The position numbers and the translations under genes are program-made. A stretch of DNA of 64,000 bases from Phalacrocorax aristotelis. Taxonomy: Eukaryota; Chordata; Aves; Suliformes; Phalacrocoracidae. The DNA lies in assembly GCF_949628215.1 (NCBI RefSeq), contig NC_134277.1:127333463-127397462 (forward strand). The letters run 5' to 3'. Every line of letters begins with the position of its first letter. Position 1 is the first letter of the stretch. The notes under the pieces are model-generated. The model made no database searches and was not told the DNA's origin. It saw only the letters and a list, made by a program, of their open reading frames with translations. Below, piece after piece: positions 24,101 through 35,900 of the stretch.

Positions 24101-27100
24101 CAAAACAAAGGTAGAATGAAGGTTGGTCTAGAAAGGAGCTGGAGGCTAAATGAAAAGAGGAATTTAGCTGATATGACAAAAGCCCTATAGAGTAGGACTA
24201 AAAATGGTTGAAATTTGACATCTCAATAATTTAGGGTATTCTGACATAATTAAAATTTCATTCTGGTTCAGAAAAATACTAGAAATGTTTCCTTGCAGTT
24301 AAAACAAAGACCCATATTCCAAGGGGTTCACTGGCTCCTTACTTTTGAGACCCCAAGATTACGCACACTGTAGGCTCTTCTCTCAAAACAAATCATCCAG
24401 CCAAAGTAATTTCAGGGTTTTTTTGCGAATTATAGAAAAAGGTGTTACTGTGCAGAAATACAATGAATGACACAGTTTAGCACTCACATAAATGGACAAG
24501 GGTTTCTGCTCTAATTCAGAAAAGAAGTGGCAACAGCAGCCTACTGGTTGCATGTCCACTTCTTAAAGACGGAAAAATGCCCTCATCACTTTGTCCCTCA
24601 GCTTCACAAATTCGACACTCACTGTTATGGACAGTGAAAGAAAGTTTCTGCAGCTCATAACTGCAAGACACCAATAGTATCTTCCTCCTCTGCGTTTACC
24701 AAATGAAAAGGGTGTGAAATGAGCTTGTTAGCCTTTTAGTGATTAAAAACAAAGTAAATTGTGATGGAACACTAACCACAATTATGGTAATCAACCCTAA
24801 AATGAGAATGAATCCTTAATATTTGATTCAATTTTGTTAATGAGAAACTGGATTTAAGAACTGTTACTTGATTAACTAACCAAGAGATGTAAAGAAGCAG
24901 GGAAATCCTGAACATAATACACCACTCAAATCCTTTTGGGAAAGGGTAAATACTATAATACCAAGCAGCGCATAAAAAACAGCTGTGCTCTGCAGCCACC
25001 CACTACTAAATGCATTTGGGAAAGAACCCACATGGCAAGGGAAGGAGTCTGATCAGAAGCAAGAGGAGGTTGTGTCTTGGAGCAAGCAAACAAAAGCAAC
25101 ACGATACAGGTGTCATGATACCTTGTAGGGAGGAGGCAGAGTTCAAATTTAAGGTTACAGGACATGGTAAATGATCCATTAATCTACCTCTGCAGTGATG
25201 CTCATTTAAGGTACTGCAGCTACTGCCTTTGCATAAACCAGTAATTTTCACAAATCCTCACAAACTTCGTTTATTCCCAAACTGTGAACACAAATAATAG
25301 GGACCTCGGAATCTGGGTGTCTGAACTCAAGCGATTCTCACTTTCCAGGTGGTGGCAAAATCCTTGAAAACAGAGGATTTTTCTTCCCTATCCCATTCTC
25401 AGCGCTTCAGCACAGCAAGCACCTAAGGAAGGGCTGCCCATCATTGTGCCTTGGGGAAGTCCTGTGAGAAAAGTGTTTATGCCAAACAGGTATGTCAACA
25501 TCTGCTCATGCAGCGCACGCTTAGGCTGGGCTGTCCAATTGTTCGGGAAAGATGTGTGCATTGCTTTAACGTAATAAATTATTACCTTACCTTTATTATT
25601 ATGGAGGAAGCCCTTGGAGACTATACTTGGGCTCACGGTGCTCGCAGCTCTCAGCTTTGCGTTTCCTAACAGCACCGACTGCATTAAAATCAAAAAGATG
25701 AGCTCCATTTTGCAAGTAAGAAGCAGAAAAAAACAGTGGGACTTCCTGAAGAGTTGGAGGCAAACCAGCACCAGAACTCACAGTGCTCCTCAAAGCCACT
25801 GGTGACTCCACTGCTGCCAGCCCCAACACCGTGAAGATCTCCCATGCAACTGCAGCGCTGCCAGGAGAGCTGTGCCCTGAGCCACAGATGAACCGAGCAC
25901 CCGTGGGGGCCGCAGGACTGACTTCAGAGCCACCCGTGCTCCCGGGAACATCGCTACCACAGCCTGACTTGCAGCTCTCTTTGTTGAGGGTCACTGTTGC
26001 TTTGTGGCCCACATAACCCGCTTAACTGGAATTTGTGATGACTTACAGAGTGGCGATTTGGATTTGATTTCCAGCCTTTATTTGTGAATTTTATCTGAGT
26101 AGATGTGATCTCAACAAATGGCTTCATCTAGTTTTCTTTCCATTTCTAATAGAAACCAGCCTCAATTTTCATACATGTAATTTTTCTTGCAGAGTACCTT
26201 TTTGCCCACAGATCCTTCCTTGAAAAAAGGGCATAGGTCAGAAAAAAACAGCTGCCAAATTATGATGCAGAGAGATACACATACATACACAGATACGAAT
26301 TTTCTTTGTTTGCCTTTTATGCTGGAGAACAAACCCTGCCTGAAGCTCTATGGTATGCAGACATCTAGTGGCTGGATAATATAGTGCAATTAAACCTCTT
26401 TACAGGACATCTTTAAAAATTTTGCAGTCACATCACCATCTGAAGGCCAGCTACCTTGGGTCCCGTTGAAAACAGATTCTTTGCCTCTGCAAGTCCTTTT
26501 TTCGTTCATTATGGCCATAGCCACGGTATTTTGAGATGCTCTGGCCTTTTGTGTTTGTAGGATTTCATTTTAAATTGTGTGGAACTGGGGTGGTCAAAAC
26601 ATAAATGCCAAGAAATCAGGAAGGTTCAAAATGCTGCAGCACATCTGCTAAATCGCAGCCTATAATTTCACACTGAGACTCATGCACTTGATAATCATTA
26701 CTGGCTTTCCTGCCAAGAGCACACAGCTCTCAGGGTTTTTTGTGTTTGTTTTTGATTTGTCTCTTGAGTAAACATCTCCTTATCTATGTGAATTACTACA
26801 TGTTTCTAAGCCATGAATAAATCTTTCCGCTACCTTTGGTTTGTATTTTTTTCTTCTTGCTCAGCCACACATACGATTATCCAACTAAAGAGACCAAGAT
26901 TTTTCCTAATTATGATTCAAGATAATGAAATTCACTTCCAACTGACCTATAGTGCATAAAAAAAGACCTGGTATCTTCACAACATGAGGTTAAACACACA
27001 TGTTCCAGAATTGCATTATACCTCCTATTTAAAATACTGCTGACATAGTGTATCACATGCAGTTGTGTGTGTTTCACGGACTTGTCATAGCTTTCATCTC

Positions 27101-30100
27101 TTTCATGCTCACCACAGTCAGATATTTACATGGAAGGCACTTGAGAAAGCACTGTTTGCAGTGTATATTTGATTTAAAGCCTAAGGGATGCATGGAGTTT
27201 ATGTCTATGTAAGATCAAGATGTTTTTATCTCCATCTCAGACACAGACATCACCCTAAATAATAAGCATGAGAGTTGCTTATGCGCTTGAAGCTCCAGTC
27301 TTCTCAAGTGCTTCACTTTTAAAAAGAATGGCGTTTGTTTTATGACCTTATTTCTTTAATTACTTCCAGGGATGGAGGGGTAACCCAACACAGGGAACAT
27401 AGTGAACAGTCAGGGACTAGGATAAGGATTGGTGTGTGCTGCCCAAGGAGGAGCAGCCAACTCCCTCGCACTGGTGGGAGAGGGGCAGGAGAGCAGCAGA
27501 CTCAGGAACAAGGCTTGCCAGACATGATTTTCTGATCTCTGATTTGGGAGCTGGCTGTGAGTTAGTCAGCTGGTTTTACCCAACCCAGAAAGGACCACTT
27601 CCAACATAACCAAGTTGAGATGCAAATAGAGGAGGAACATTTCCAACCACATTCCTGCTAGAGAAAAAAAAAAAACCTTTTCTTCATCCTGTTTTTGCTT
27701 CATGCTATCTTTATGCTTTCTTTTTTCTTTGTTATTTAAAACTTAAACAGCTCATTGTGTACTTCATAGGGCAAGTTATTTTCAGGTTTATCTAATATTC
27801 TCAGCCCCATCTTCAGTTGTTTGCCTAGTATCTGGGGAGGAGAAGGGCATCTTTGGATCAGCATGGGGTCAGGCTTTGGGGAAGACCAAGCAGTAATGAA
27901 GAGCTGCCACCACCTCTGTCCACAGCATGGTAAGAACACCGGTGAGAAGGATGTGAAGATACTGGACAGAAGGGTCACAAAAAATGACCCAGCAAGGAAA
28001 AACAAACCTTGCAATAGAACAAATAATCTTATCAATTTTATCAGGGAGAAGACTTGAACCGGTGACCTGACTACTGAGTCAATGCTGGGTTTTTAACTTT
28101 GCAGATAAAGTCATAACAAGTTCTCCTGGACAAGGACCACATGCGTTGCCGTGCAATATGAAGAGTCTCTCTCTAAAATGTCTGACTGGTGAATCTTTTT
28201 CTTATTCCTGGCATCATACAGATAGTCAGTCTATGATCAGATGGAAATATCCCTCAGGTGATACAGGGGAGAAGGCAATTGAAAAGCAAGAGTAAAGATA
28301 AGTTCATTAATACATCTGAAGCATTCAAATGAGTACTGTAAGAGAGAAAGCCCCATGAGAAAATGAATTATTATGTCTTCAGAGCAAATCTTGAACAGCA
28401 TTCAGAATAAAGGACCTGGGTCTGAATAATGAATAATGGGGGAAAAGAGAAGGGAACAGGACTTTAACACATGTTCACTAAGCAAAGGGAAAAATATCCA
28501 ATCATACACATACCAACAGTATATGTATAGTGCTGGTGAACTGATGCTAGGCACACAGACTTCATACTGGAATTTCCTAGCTTTAATTAGAAGTTCTAAA
28601 ATTAATTTTAAATTGCCCTTCTTTTAAAAATAGTTTTTCTATGTATAGCATTCTAAAGATACAAATATACACACAGAATTGTGCTTACAATGACAGCTAC
28701 AATTTAATAAATAAATGTGCACACAAACATTCCCAAACACGTCCTGCGTGGTCCAGCCTCAGGAGGTGTGGTGGGCAGTTCTCCAGCTGCCTGATATTTC
28801 AGCAGGCAGCACTGATGTATAAAGGTAGAACACATCTCAAAGTTTGACTCCATGGCTGATGATGCCACTGTGAAACCCAGCCAAGGAGGAAAAGCTCTTT
28901 CAGAGTCCTCAACCCTAAAAGAGTTTTTCCCTCTTCCTCTGCAGCCATCATTCACCATGGGGTCCCCCATTTCTACAGGGAAGGAAGCTTCTCCTCATTC
29001 TCACTGGACTTGATGGGACACCATGAGAGGATTAACTTGCACAAGGCCATTACTGCACCAGTGCTGTGCCCACCAGTCAAACTCAACGGAGGCAAGTCTG
29101 AGCGTAAGGCAGCTGCACCCTGGCAGGTTCTGGAGAACACTGATTTGCATGACTTCTTATGAAGCTGCCTGTGCATGGATCTCCCCCTCATTGCTTCTGC
29201 AGTCTCAGCAAAATTCAACTGGAATGTCTCAGTAAATTTTTTTCTTTATGTTGCCTTGTTTTTAAGCACTTTTAACTCGTGAGCAAAGGTAGCCTTCAGT
29301 TACCCTCTGGGATTCAGGAAAACCAATGAATCAACCTTTAAGAGACAGACAGGGATGCTGGCCAGGGACCACCCTTACTTCCTCTTAGTGTCCTAGTTCA
29401 CACCTGTGTCTATACTCAGCTACCATACCATGCTTGGCACTGTAATGTCTGGGATCAAGCTGATCCTTCAGTCCACACCAATATATGCCTGGTCACCTCA
29501 CAGGTGTATTTTAGGAACAGACCTAGTGTTCATTATTGCTCCACCTAAGCCTTGATGTTCATGCAAAGGACCTGTGAGAGCTAGGGCAGAAGGCAGCCGT
29601 TAGGGAGGCATGGTGCTAAGAGGCTCCTCTGATCTGAACAGGCAGGAGCCCAGGATCACAGCCCCGGGTGCAAAGTACATCGCACCATAGTCTGAAGTCA
29701 AGCTAAGAGCTTAAAGCCTCTGAGCTTTCCAGGGAGATCCAGAAAACTCCAGAGGAACCCAAAGAATGTGTCACCTGCAGCAGGGAGGTCATCAACTGCA
29801 GACATCCTGCCCCAACTCACCTGCCTTCTCCTAAGGGCTGGATTTCTTCTCATTCCCAATATCTTCCTAAAGTTTACTAGAGGGCTGCAGAGCCAGTTTT
29901 TACCTCATGAGACACATAGCTGCTTTTAACTATTATGTCATAAATTTCTTGATCAACAAGTGTGTAACTGCTCAACACCTCTTGGAAACTTCTAATTCAC
30001 ATTTCAAATAAACCTTTAAAATAATGTGGAGCATCACACACATTAATACTTACCTTTAAATATACTTCCAGTGCAGACAGCAATCTGATTCAGAAGAATT

Positions 30101-31789
30101 TTAGTGGCTGTAGGCTTGAAGAGGAAATTATTAATTTAGGGTCTTACACTACCCACCTTTATCAGTTTTTATGATTTCTTAAAAATGTTAATTCAAAGGC
30201 AGGCATACAGAATTCCAACTGGAGAGTAGCAGAGCCTCGCCACACTCAATAAAACCTCTCATGAGTGCAGCATAACTGAAGTAATACACAGAGAGCCCTT
30301 CCTGCAAATTCCTCCCTGCAGATTCCTACCGAAACCAGAAAGACTAATTTAACTTTTTCCAACATACCACGAATGTGGGTTGACCAATCTGTAATTAGCA
30401 TGGGTGTGTTTTATGAATGAATTTGTTGTTATGATTAGATCTGCTTCTAAAGACAAAATACAGTTATAAATATTTTTAATAGTGGGTTGTTTTTTTTTCT
30501 TTCAAAGCCAAGCCTAGAAAAAAGTCTGACAAATGTTGAGACAAATTTTCTAACCTCAATTCCTCAGTAGCAGTATTTATACGACTAGAAGTTCACTGCA
30601 CAAGGCAATGCAAGAAAGAACAGCAAACACAGGAAGGGAGCACAGGAAAGGGAAATAATGGACTTCAATTTTTTGGTGGAGACATTACATCATTTGCTTT
30701 GCAAATGTATCTGTATTTCACAGCCAGAATAATATCAACCAGCTAAAAGGAACACATTTATTTAGAGAATAAATCTAGTTCAGATTTCATCATAATGTCA
30801 ATATTTGCCGTATTAATACTAGAGTTCCTCTCAGTTAACACTCAGTAGTTAATAATATGTTGTGTGCAAAGGGAAAAGATCTTCCAAATGAACTGTGCAT
30901 ATAACCTGGGAATTGCCAGCTTCAGAATATAGTTAACTCCACTTTTGGAGGGTTCATTCATTGCTGGGTGCAAGGAAATAGAAATAGGTCTTCAACTGGT
31001 GGAAACCAGTTGAATTCCACCTCACAGGGCTTTGTTTTGCGTTTGGGTTTTTTCCCCCCCCCAGGATTTTAGTACCAAACCTGACAACTAGGACAAATTA
31101 TCCAGCTCCTGTCAAACACTGGAGAGCCCAGCCTAGCCGTTGCCAGCCATTGCAGCAGACTTTATGAAGACTCCTCCCTGCCCATGGCAAGATGTGGACC
31201 CGTGGGAGGCCAGGCTCTGGTGACCAGCGTGTTGGGGTTGGGCTGTGGCTGAAGCTGCCTGGGGAATCATTGCTGAAGGTAGAGGGACAGCAGCTGGTGA
31301 AGCTGCTGCATGGATATTATGGAAGTGCTGGGGACATTGCAGATGGAATGTGTGGTTTTGGCCAGCACTGAGATCTTGAACTCCTTGACTAGATAATGGG
31401 GTTATGCTTCATTAGATTTGTGTAGAAGGTGGAGAGGGTCTTCCTTAAACATCATCCTAAGAAATAAAAGTTTCTAAAGGCCCAAGGAGGCATTTGCCAA
31501 TTGCTACTCTGCTTAGCCCAAAATAAACAGATGACTTCATGGTGGGCTGCTTGCTGTATATTTTCTATGCATATACTGCAATATGTGCTGTCAAGGGCAG
31601 CTGTGTGGCTCTCGAAACGAAGCACATTTCTGCAGTACACACACTTATGAACACATGAAGCAATCAGCAGTATCTGCATAAAACTGCCCTCCTCATGCTA
31701 GTAAACTGGACCTCATCAATAGCTATGGGAATCAAAGCTACTTCCCACCACATTATTGACTCTGTCCTTCAGATCTTGGTGTTTTGCAG
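15164..31789. other. Intergenic, no supported feature
   Basis: About 16.6 kb with no recognisable gene or recent transposon. Somewhat GC-richer patches at about 18340-18480, 19500-19830, 21300-21700 and 25770-26000 carry overlapping open frames on both strands (up to 137 codons), which is what GC-rich non-coding DNA gives; none resembles a known protein. A poly(C) run is at about 31053-31062. Confidence 0.6.
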
Positions 31790-31889
31790 GAATCAGAAGC
31801 TATGACTAGCTGGCTTCGACTACTGTTCTATCATCTGTTCAGTCAGATGTGTCATGTGTGGCCCAGCGTGGCAATCCCCATGCTGTGCG
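31790..31889 (+). CDS. Possible upstream exon of the same candidate gene
   Basis: A 100-bp stretch between acceptor ttggtgttttgcag and a good donor tgcg|gtgagc. It stays open for 33 codons (ESEAMTSWLRLLFYHLFSQM, then CHVWPSVAIPMLC) and leaves one base, which makes an alanine codon with the two bases opening 32538. A competing 38-bp candidate at about 32131-32168 (donor catg|gtaagt) has the same exit phase. Only one or neither may be real. Confidence 0.22.
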
Positions 31890-32537
31890 GTGAGCTCAGG
31901 ACACGCAGAGCAGGTCCCCAAACCACCAACCTCAGTAATGTACAGAAGCAAACAGAACTGCCATAACTCACAGGAGAACAAAGAATGATCATTTTCTGCC
32001 TGAATCGAACATTTCTTTGCAAAGTTCCATGACTGACCAAGTAGAAAATAATCCAGATGATTCTGTTTATTGTTACATAGGTTAATTTTCCTTATTTCAA
32101 AATGGTCCTTTATTTCATTAAGTTTCCTAGTAACGCAAAGTCATTCAGCTTTATTCAGATTAACCATGGTAAGTGCATAGGTTTAGCAGAGGAGCATTCC
32201 TTTCTGCCCAAAAAATAATTCTGAATCTGTATAGTACTTTCTCTGAACAAGCAATGTTTTTCTTAGCTTTATAGAATGCACCACCCCTCTACAGAAAAGA
32301 TGGTTACTGATGGCACAAGAGATGATACAGAATAAAATTAAATCTAACTTTCAAAACAATAATAAGATTTTCTGCATATTAACATTAATATCAAGCTTAA
32401 AACTAGTACTATTTGGACCACAGACCACTATTGAATGCTATGGCAAGGAAATTATCTAAGCAATGATAATTACCATTTAAAAATAGTTAACAGTGTGAAC
32501 TGGAAGATTTAATGTGTTTTCTTCTTTTAATGTACAG

Positions 32538-32748
32538 CCCCATTCCCAGAATCTCACTGGACTCTGCGGACAGACCAACTGTCAAAGCTGTCTATCAAGG
32601 CTGAATTAGATGAAGACAAACAATACAGGCTTTGTGGTTCAACTGAAGCGCTTCAGAAGTTTCCATTTGTCATCCGAGGGCACTGTGGGAGCATTGTCTT
32701 CCCCCCTCTGAAAAGAGAATGGAACAATTATGTTACTGAAATTCCTCC
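32538..32748 (+). CDS. Candidate internal exon of an unrecognised gene
   Basis: Acceptor tcttcttttaatgtacag opens a 211-bp exon. Two bases complete a codon and then about 69 codons stay open: PFPESHWTLRTDQLSKLSIK, then AELDEDKQYRLCGSTEALQ, KFPFVIRGHCGSIVFPPLK and REWNNYVTEIPP. The composition (charged, with spaced hydrophobics, Trp and Cys) looks like a soluble beta-rich domain. In the unspliced reading TAG follows at 32750-32752. There is no ATG, so it cannot be a first coding exon. The other two frames are closed. The gene would be convergent with CA8. A chance open stretch is the main alternative. Confidence 0.38.
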
Positions 32749-32883
32749 GTAGTGGGTCTGAAAGACTTTATGTCCAGCCAGGGAGACAGGGAAAACTAAA
32801 AACAGGGATTTCATGACAGCAGGTGGGGGCAGTTTCAGGGTATATACTTCAGTGACATAATGGTCCTGATTCTTCTCTTTCAG

Positions 32884-32947
32884 GGTAAAGCCAGTGCTGG
32901 AAGATTTACTAGCAATGGAGGAAATGGCAATAAAAACGCAAAGTTAA
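32884..32947 (+). CDS. Candidate terminal exon of an unrecognised gene
   Basis: After a strong acceptor (gattcttctctttcag), one G completes a proline codon from the upstream candidate exon, then 20 codons read VKPVLEDLLAMEEMAIKTQS and end at TAA (32945-32947). The peptide would form an amphipathic helix. The phase agrees with the exon at 32538-32748 across a 135-bp intron. The upstream donor CC|gtagtg is weak. I do not recognise the protein; confidence rests on splice signals and phase only. Confidence 0.33.
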
Positions 32948-35900
32948 ATGCAGCAGTAAAATTATTAACTTAAAACAAGGCTTTCCAATTGGCTTTCTGA
33001 AATAATCAGGTAACTGATTTTAATGTGGAGAGCATGGCAGTAAACTAGAAAGGAAAACATACTAGTCACAGAGAATTTTTTACTGTTTGCCATTTTAGGG
33101 ACCCTACCAAGTGAAGTGCTGAGTATGCAACTCTCATGGGAGTCAGGTGGGCTCAGGAGATAGAAAGCAATCACCCAAATTGTCCCTCCTAATAGCAGTA
33201 ATACTCTTATTCATTAGCAGCAGAGAAAAATCAATACTTAGTTTCCTGCAAACACACATTCATGTGCTTCAGCACAACCTTAGGAAATCAGCTGCTCAGG
33301 TTGCCCCAGTGCTCTCAGTTCAGAAGCAGTAGGTATGAGAATGCCAAATCATTTCATTCTGTTGTACTAATAATCTCACTTTTTCCTGAGGTTATTTTAG
33401 TGCCAACTATAGCTCAGTACATACACACAAAAAATCAGCAGGTGCTTGGGTGCAAATGGTCACCCAGGCCTACAACTGCTTGCAGGGTCAACACACCTCT
33501 AGAGAGTTCCCACTCTTTTTCTTAAAAAGGAAGGGAGTTTAGAGGCTGTCAGTCACGAGCAGCACTGCTAAGAAGTCAGTGTCTACCCACGAGACAATCT
33601 GTGCCATGATTTCCATGTGCTCCCTGGTTATCATCCAATACCCCCCAAAATTAAGGTGTCTGGCAGCAGGACCATTTGATGGTCAACTTGAAGAACTTTC
33701 TACCAGCTGTCTTCTAAGGGAGGGTGTAAGCTCTTCACAAAGCAGCACGTCTTAGTTACAGTGCAGCTGGTTTCAGCCACAGTTACACTTTGTAATAGGA
33801 CAGAGCATTCTCAGTTCTACCTGGGGTTTGGTATGAAGGTATAACACAAAAAAACCCACCATGTAATAATAATAATTTATTCTCTGTCTCTGGAAAAAAC
33901 TCTTGGCACGTTTTTCAGTGGGTTATGGGTATGAGGATGCAAGCGCCTCCCTGAAGTGAACAGAAAGGTTCCTCGTGTGGACGGAAGATACTGGATCTGG
34001 GAATTAGACTGAAAAATCTGACTGAGTAAGATCAAAAGAGACCCAAAACTTTGTGATCTTAAGTTTCCAAATAAGCAAACTAACATTGTGACACAGTGAC
34101 ACTTTCTCAATCTCAATTAGTGCTAAACTAATTAACAAAACTGTTTTATACACTGCAGTGAGTAGTATCTCTCTTCTTTCTTGGATAATCCCTAGTGTGA
34201 TGTAAGGGTGATTGAGTATCTAATTACACCTTAATTGAATGCACATTTTGTACATTTTTCACTAGTTCAAGCTCAATGCTTTTGGTCCAAAAATCAAAGT
34301 CAGTGAAATTAAGTTGAACTGGGATTTGGCAGCTATTGTATAAATGGATTACTTTTGGAAAGGAGCCTAATTATGAGCCAGTCTGAAGATTTCAGTTGTG
34401 TTTGTTATAGAAATACTTAACATATTGTCTGACAAAAGACTGATTATATATATTGGTAGTGTTGGTACCCATGTTCACCCTTTATTCCTGTTTAAGAGTA
34501 ATTTTTCTACCATGCTAAATTAATAGCACTGTTCCATAATATATGTGGTCAAGCAACACACTGCAGGCTAAAGGTTTATGTAGATACCTGCTTCTCTTAC
34601 TCTTCTGGAAAGTTTTTGGAAATGTAATAATTGAGCTAAAATTGTACAAATGGGCATGTGTATTTTAATCAGAAAATTGCCTAGATGCCTTGCTTGTCTA
34701 TACATTATATTTCTGCCTCTGAAATTTCCTTTGCTTGGGTTGAGTCCTATATATACACACAGAGTCCAACAGCTTCTGGTGGCGTCCTCTACAGATCAGG
34801 CAACCATTCCCAAAGAAAAGCTTTCAGGATCAATGCCATAAAGTGTAAATACCTGGGAAAGATGAGACCTACTATCACAACACCCATGGTTTAAAAAAAA
34901 AGAAATATTAACAGGGTCATTCAAAATTCAGAAATCATTCTCATAATGTAAAAAAATCATTATGTTTCCAAGAATACTTATTTTTAATTCTTTCATATAA
35001 CAACTTTGTGTACTTTGATTCCTCAGGGAGAATAAATTTTTTTGTACAAAACTGGGATAAATGCAAGTCTGTAACTTTATCTCAGAAACAAGGAGCAGCA
35101 GCATGAGCAAAGATAGGGCCAAGCTGGTATATTTTTAAGAACCAAAGGTCCAAATGTTCCCATAGTAATAGACAGAACATATTTAAAAGAGAAGATATAA
35201 GAAAACTTCAGTGAAAAGGATTATTTTTCAAAGCCTTCCAAAAGTGTTGAGAAAGTGCAAATAAATAGACTATGGAGATATGAAATAGGATGGCCACGAT
35301 AATATGACTTTCCATCTGATAGGGAGGAAATAAGATACTCCACGGCAGCAGCCTTAAGTCAAGACCACTACACAAGATCAAAAGCTTTCTTTGGCTACTT
35401 AAAAGTAGTCAATCTGCTTTCTGAAGAGCTTTTCCACCTCTTTTCTCTTACCATATTCCTTACCATTATTGTCTCACACAACATCTCGATTTTTTTCTTT
35501 TCAGAAGCATCTTGCCTTCTCCTCCTTAACACTAGGTTAAACCAAAAAGTTTAAGAGTTTAAAAAATATCAAAGGCAAAAACCACTTTAACACTAACTAC
35601 ACATTACCATTATCCTATACCTTCCTAAAAACAGCACCTGAAAGTATGGTCAGGCATGGATTCAGAGTGTCTCAGAAAAAAGAACTACCTTATGAATCCT
35701 TATCTTTCCTGAAACACTTTGCATTCCTTCCATGAAAAGGTCACAATTTATTGAGTCTACATTTAGTTCTGTGGGCATTTAACAATGTCTAGCTAACTAA
35801 AGCGCACCTTTGTTTCCCTTGAGCTCTGGGGATGCATAAAAATCTTTTAAAAATTACAGTAAGTTTTGCTTTGTAGCACTGCTCTGTCATAAACTGTGGT

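Noticed and set aside
25599..26012. 137-codon minus-strand frame with an overlapping plus-strand frame
   Set aside because: Overlapping open frames on both strands in a locally GC-rich patch, Pro/Ser/Ala-rich and unlike any protein I know; GC content explains it.
28040..28085. tRNA-like stretch: minus strand contains ggttcaagtc, similar to a B box
   Set aside because: No A box, no matching acceptor stem and no cloverleaf could be drawn; a chance B-box match or an unidentifiable SINE relic.
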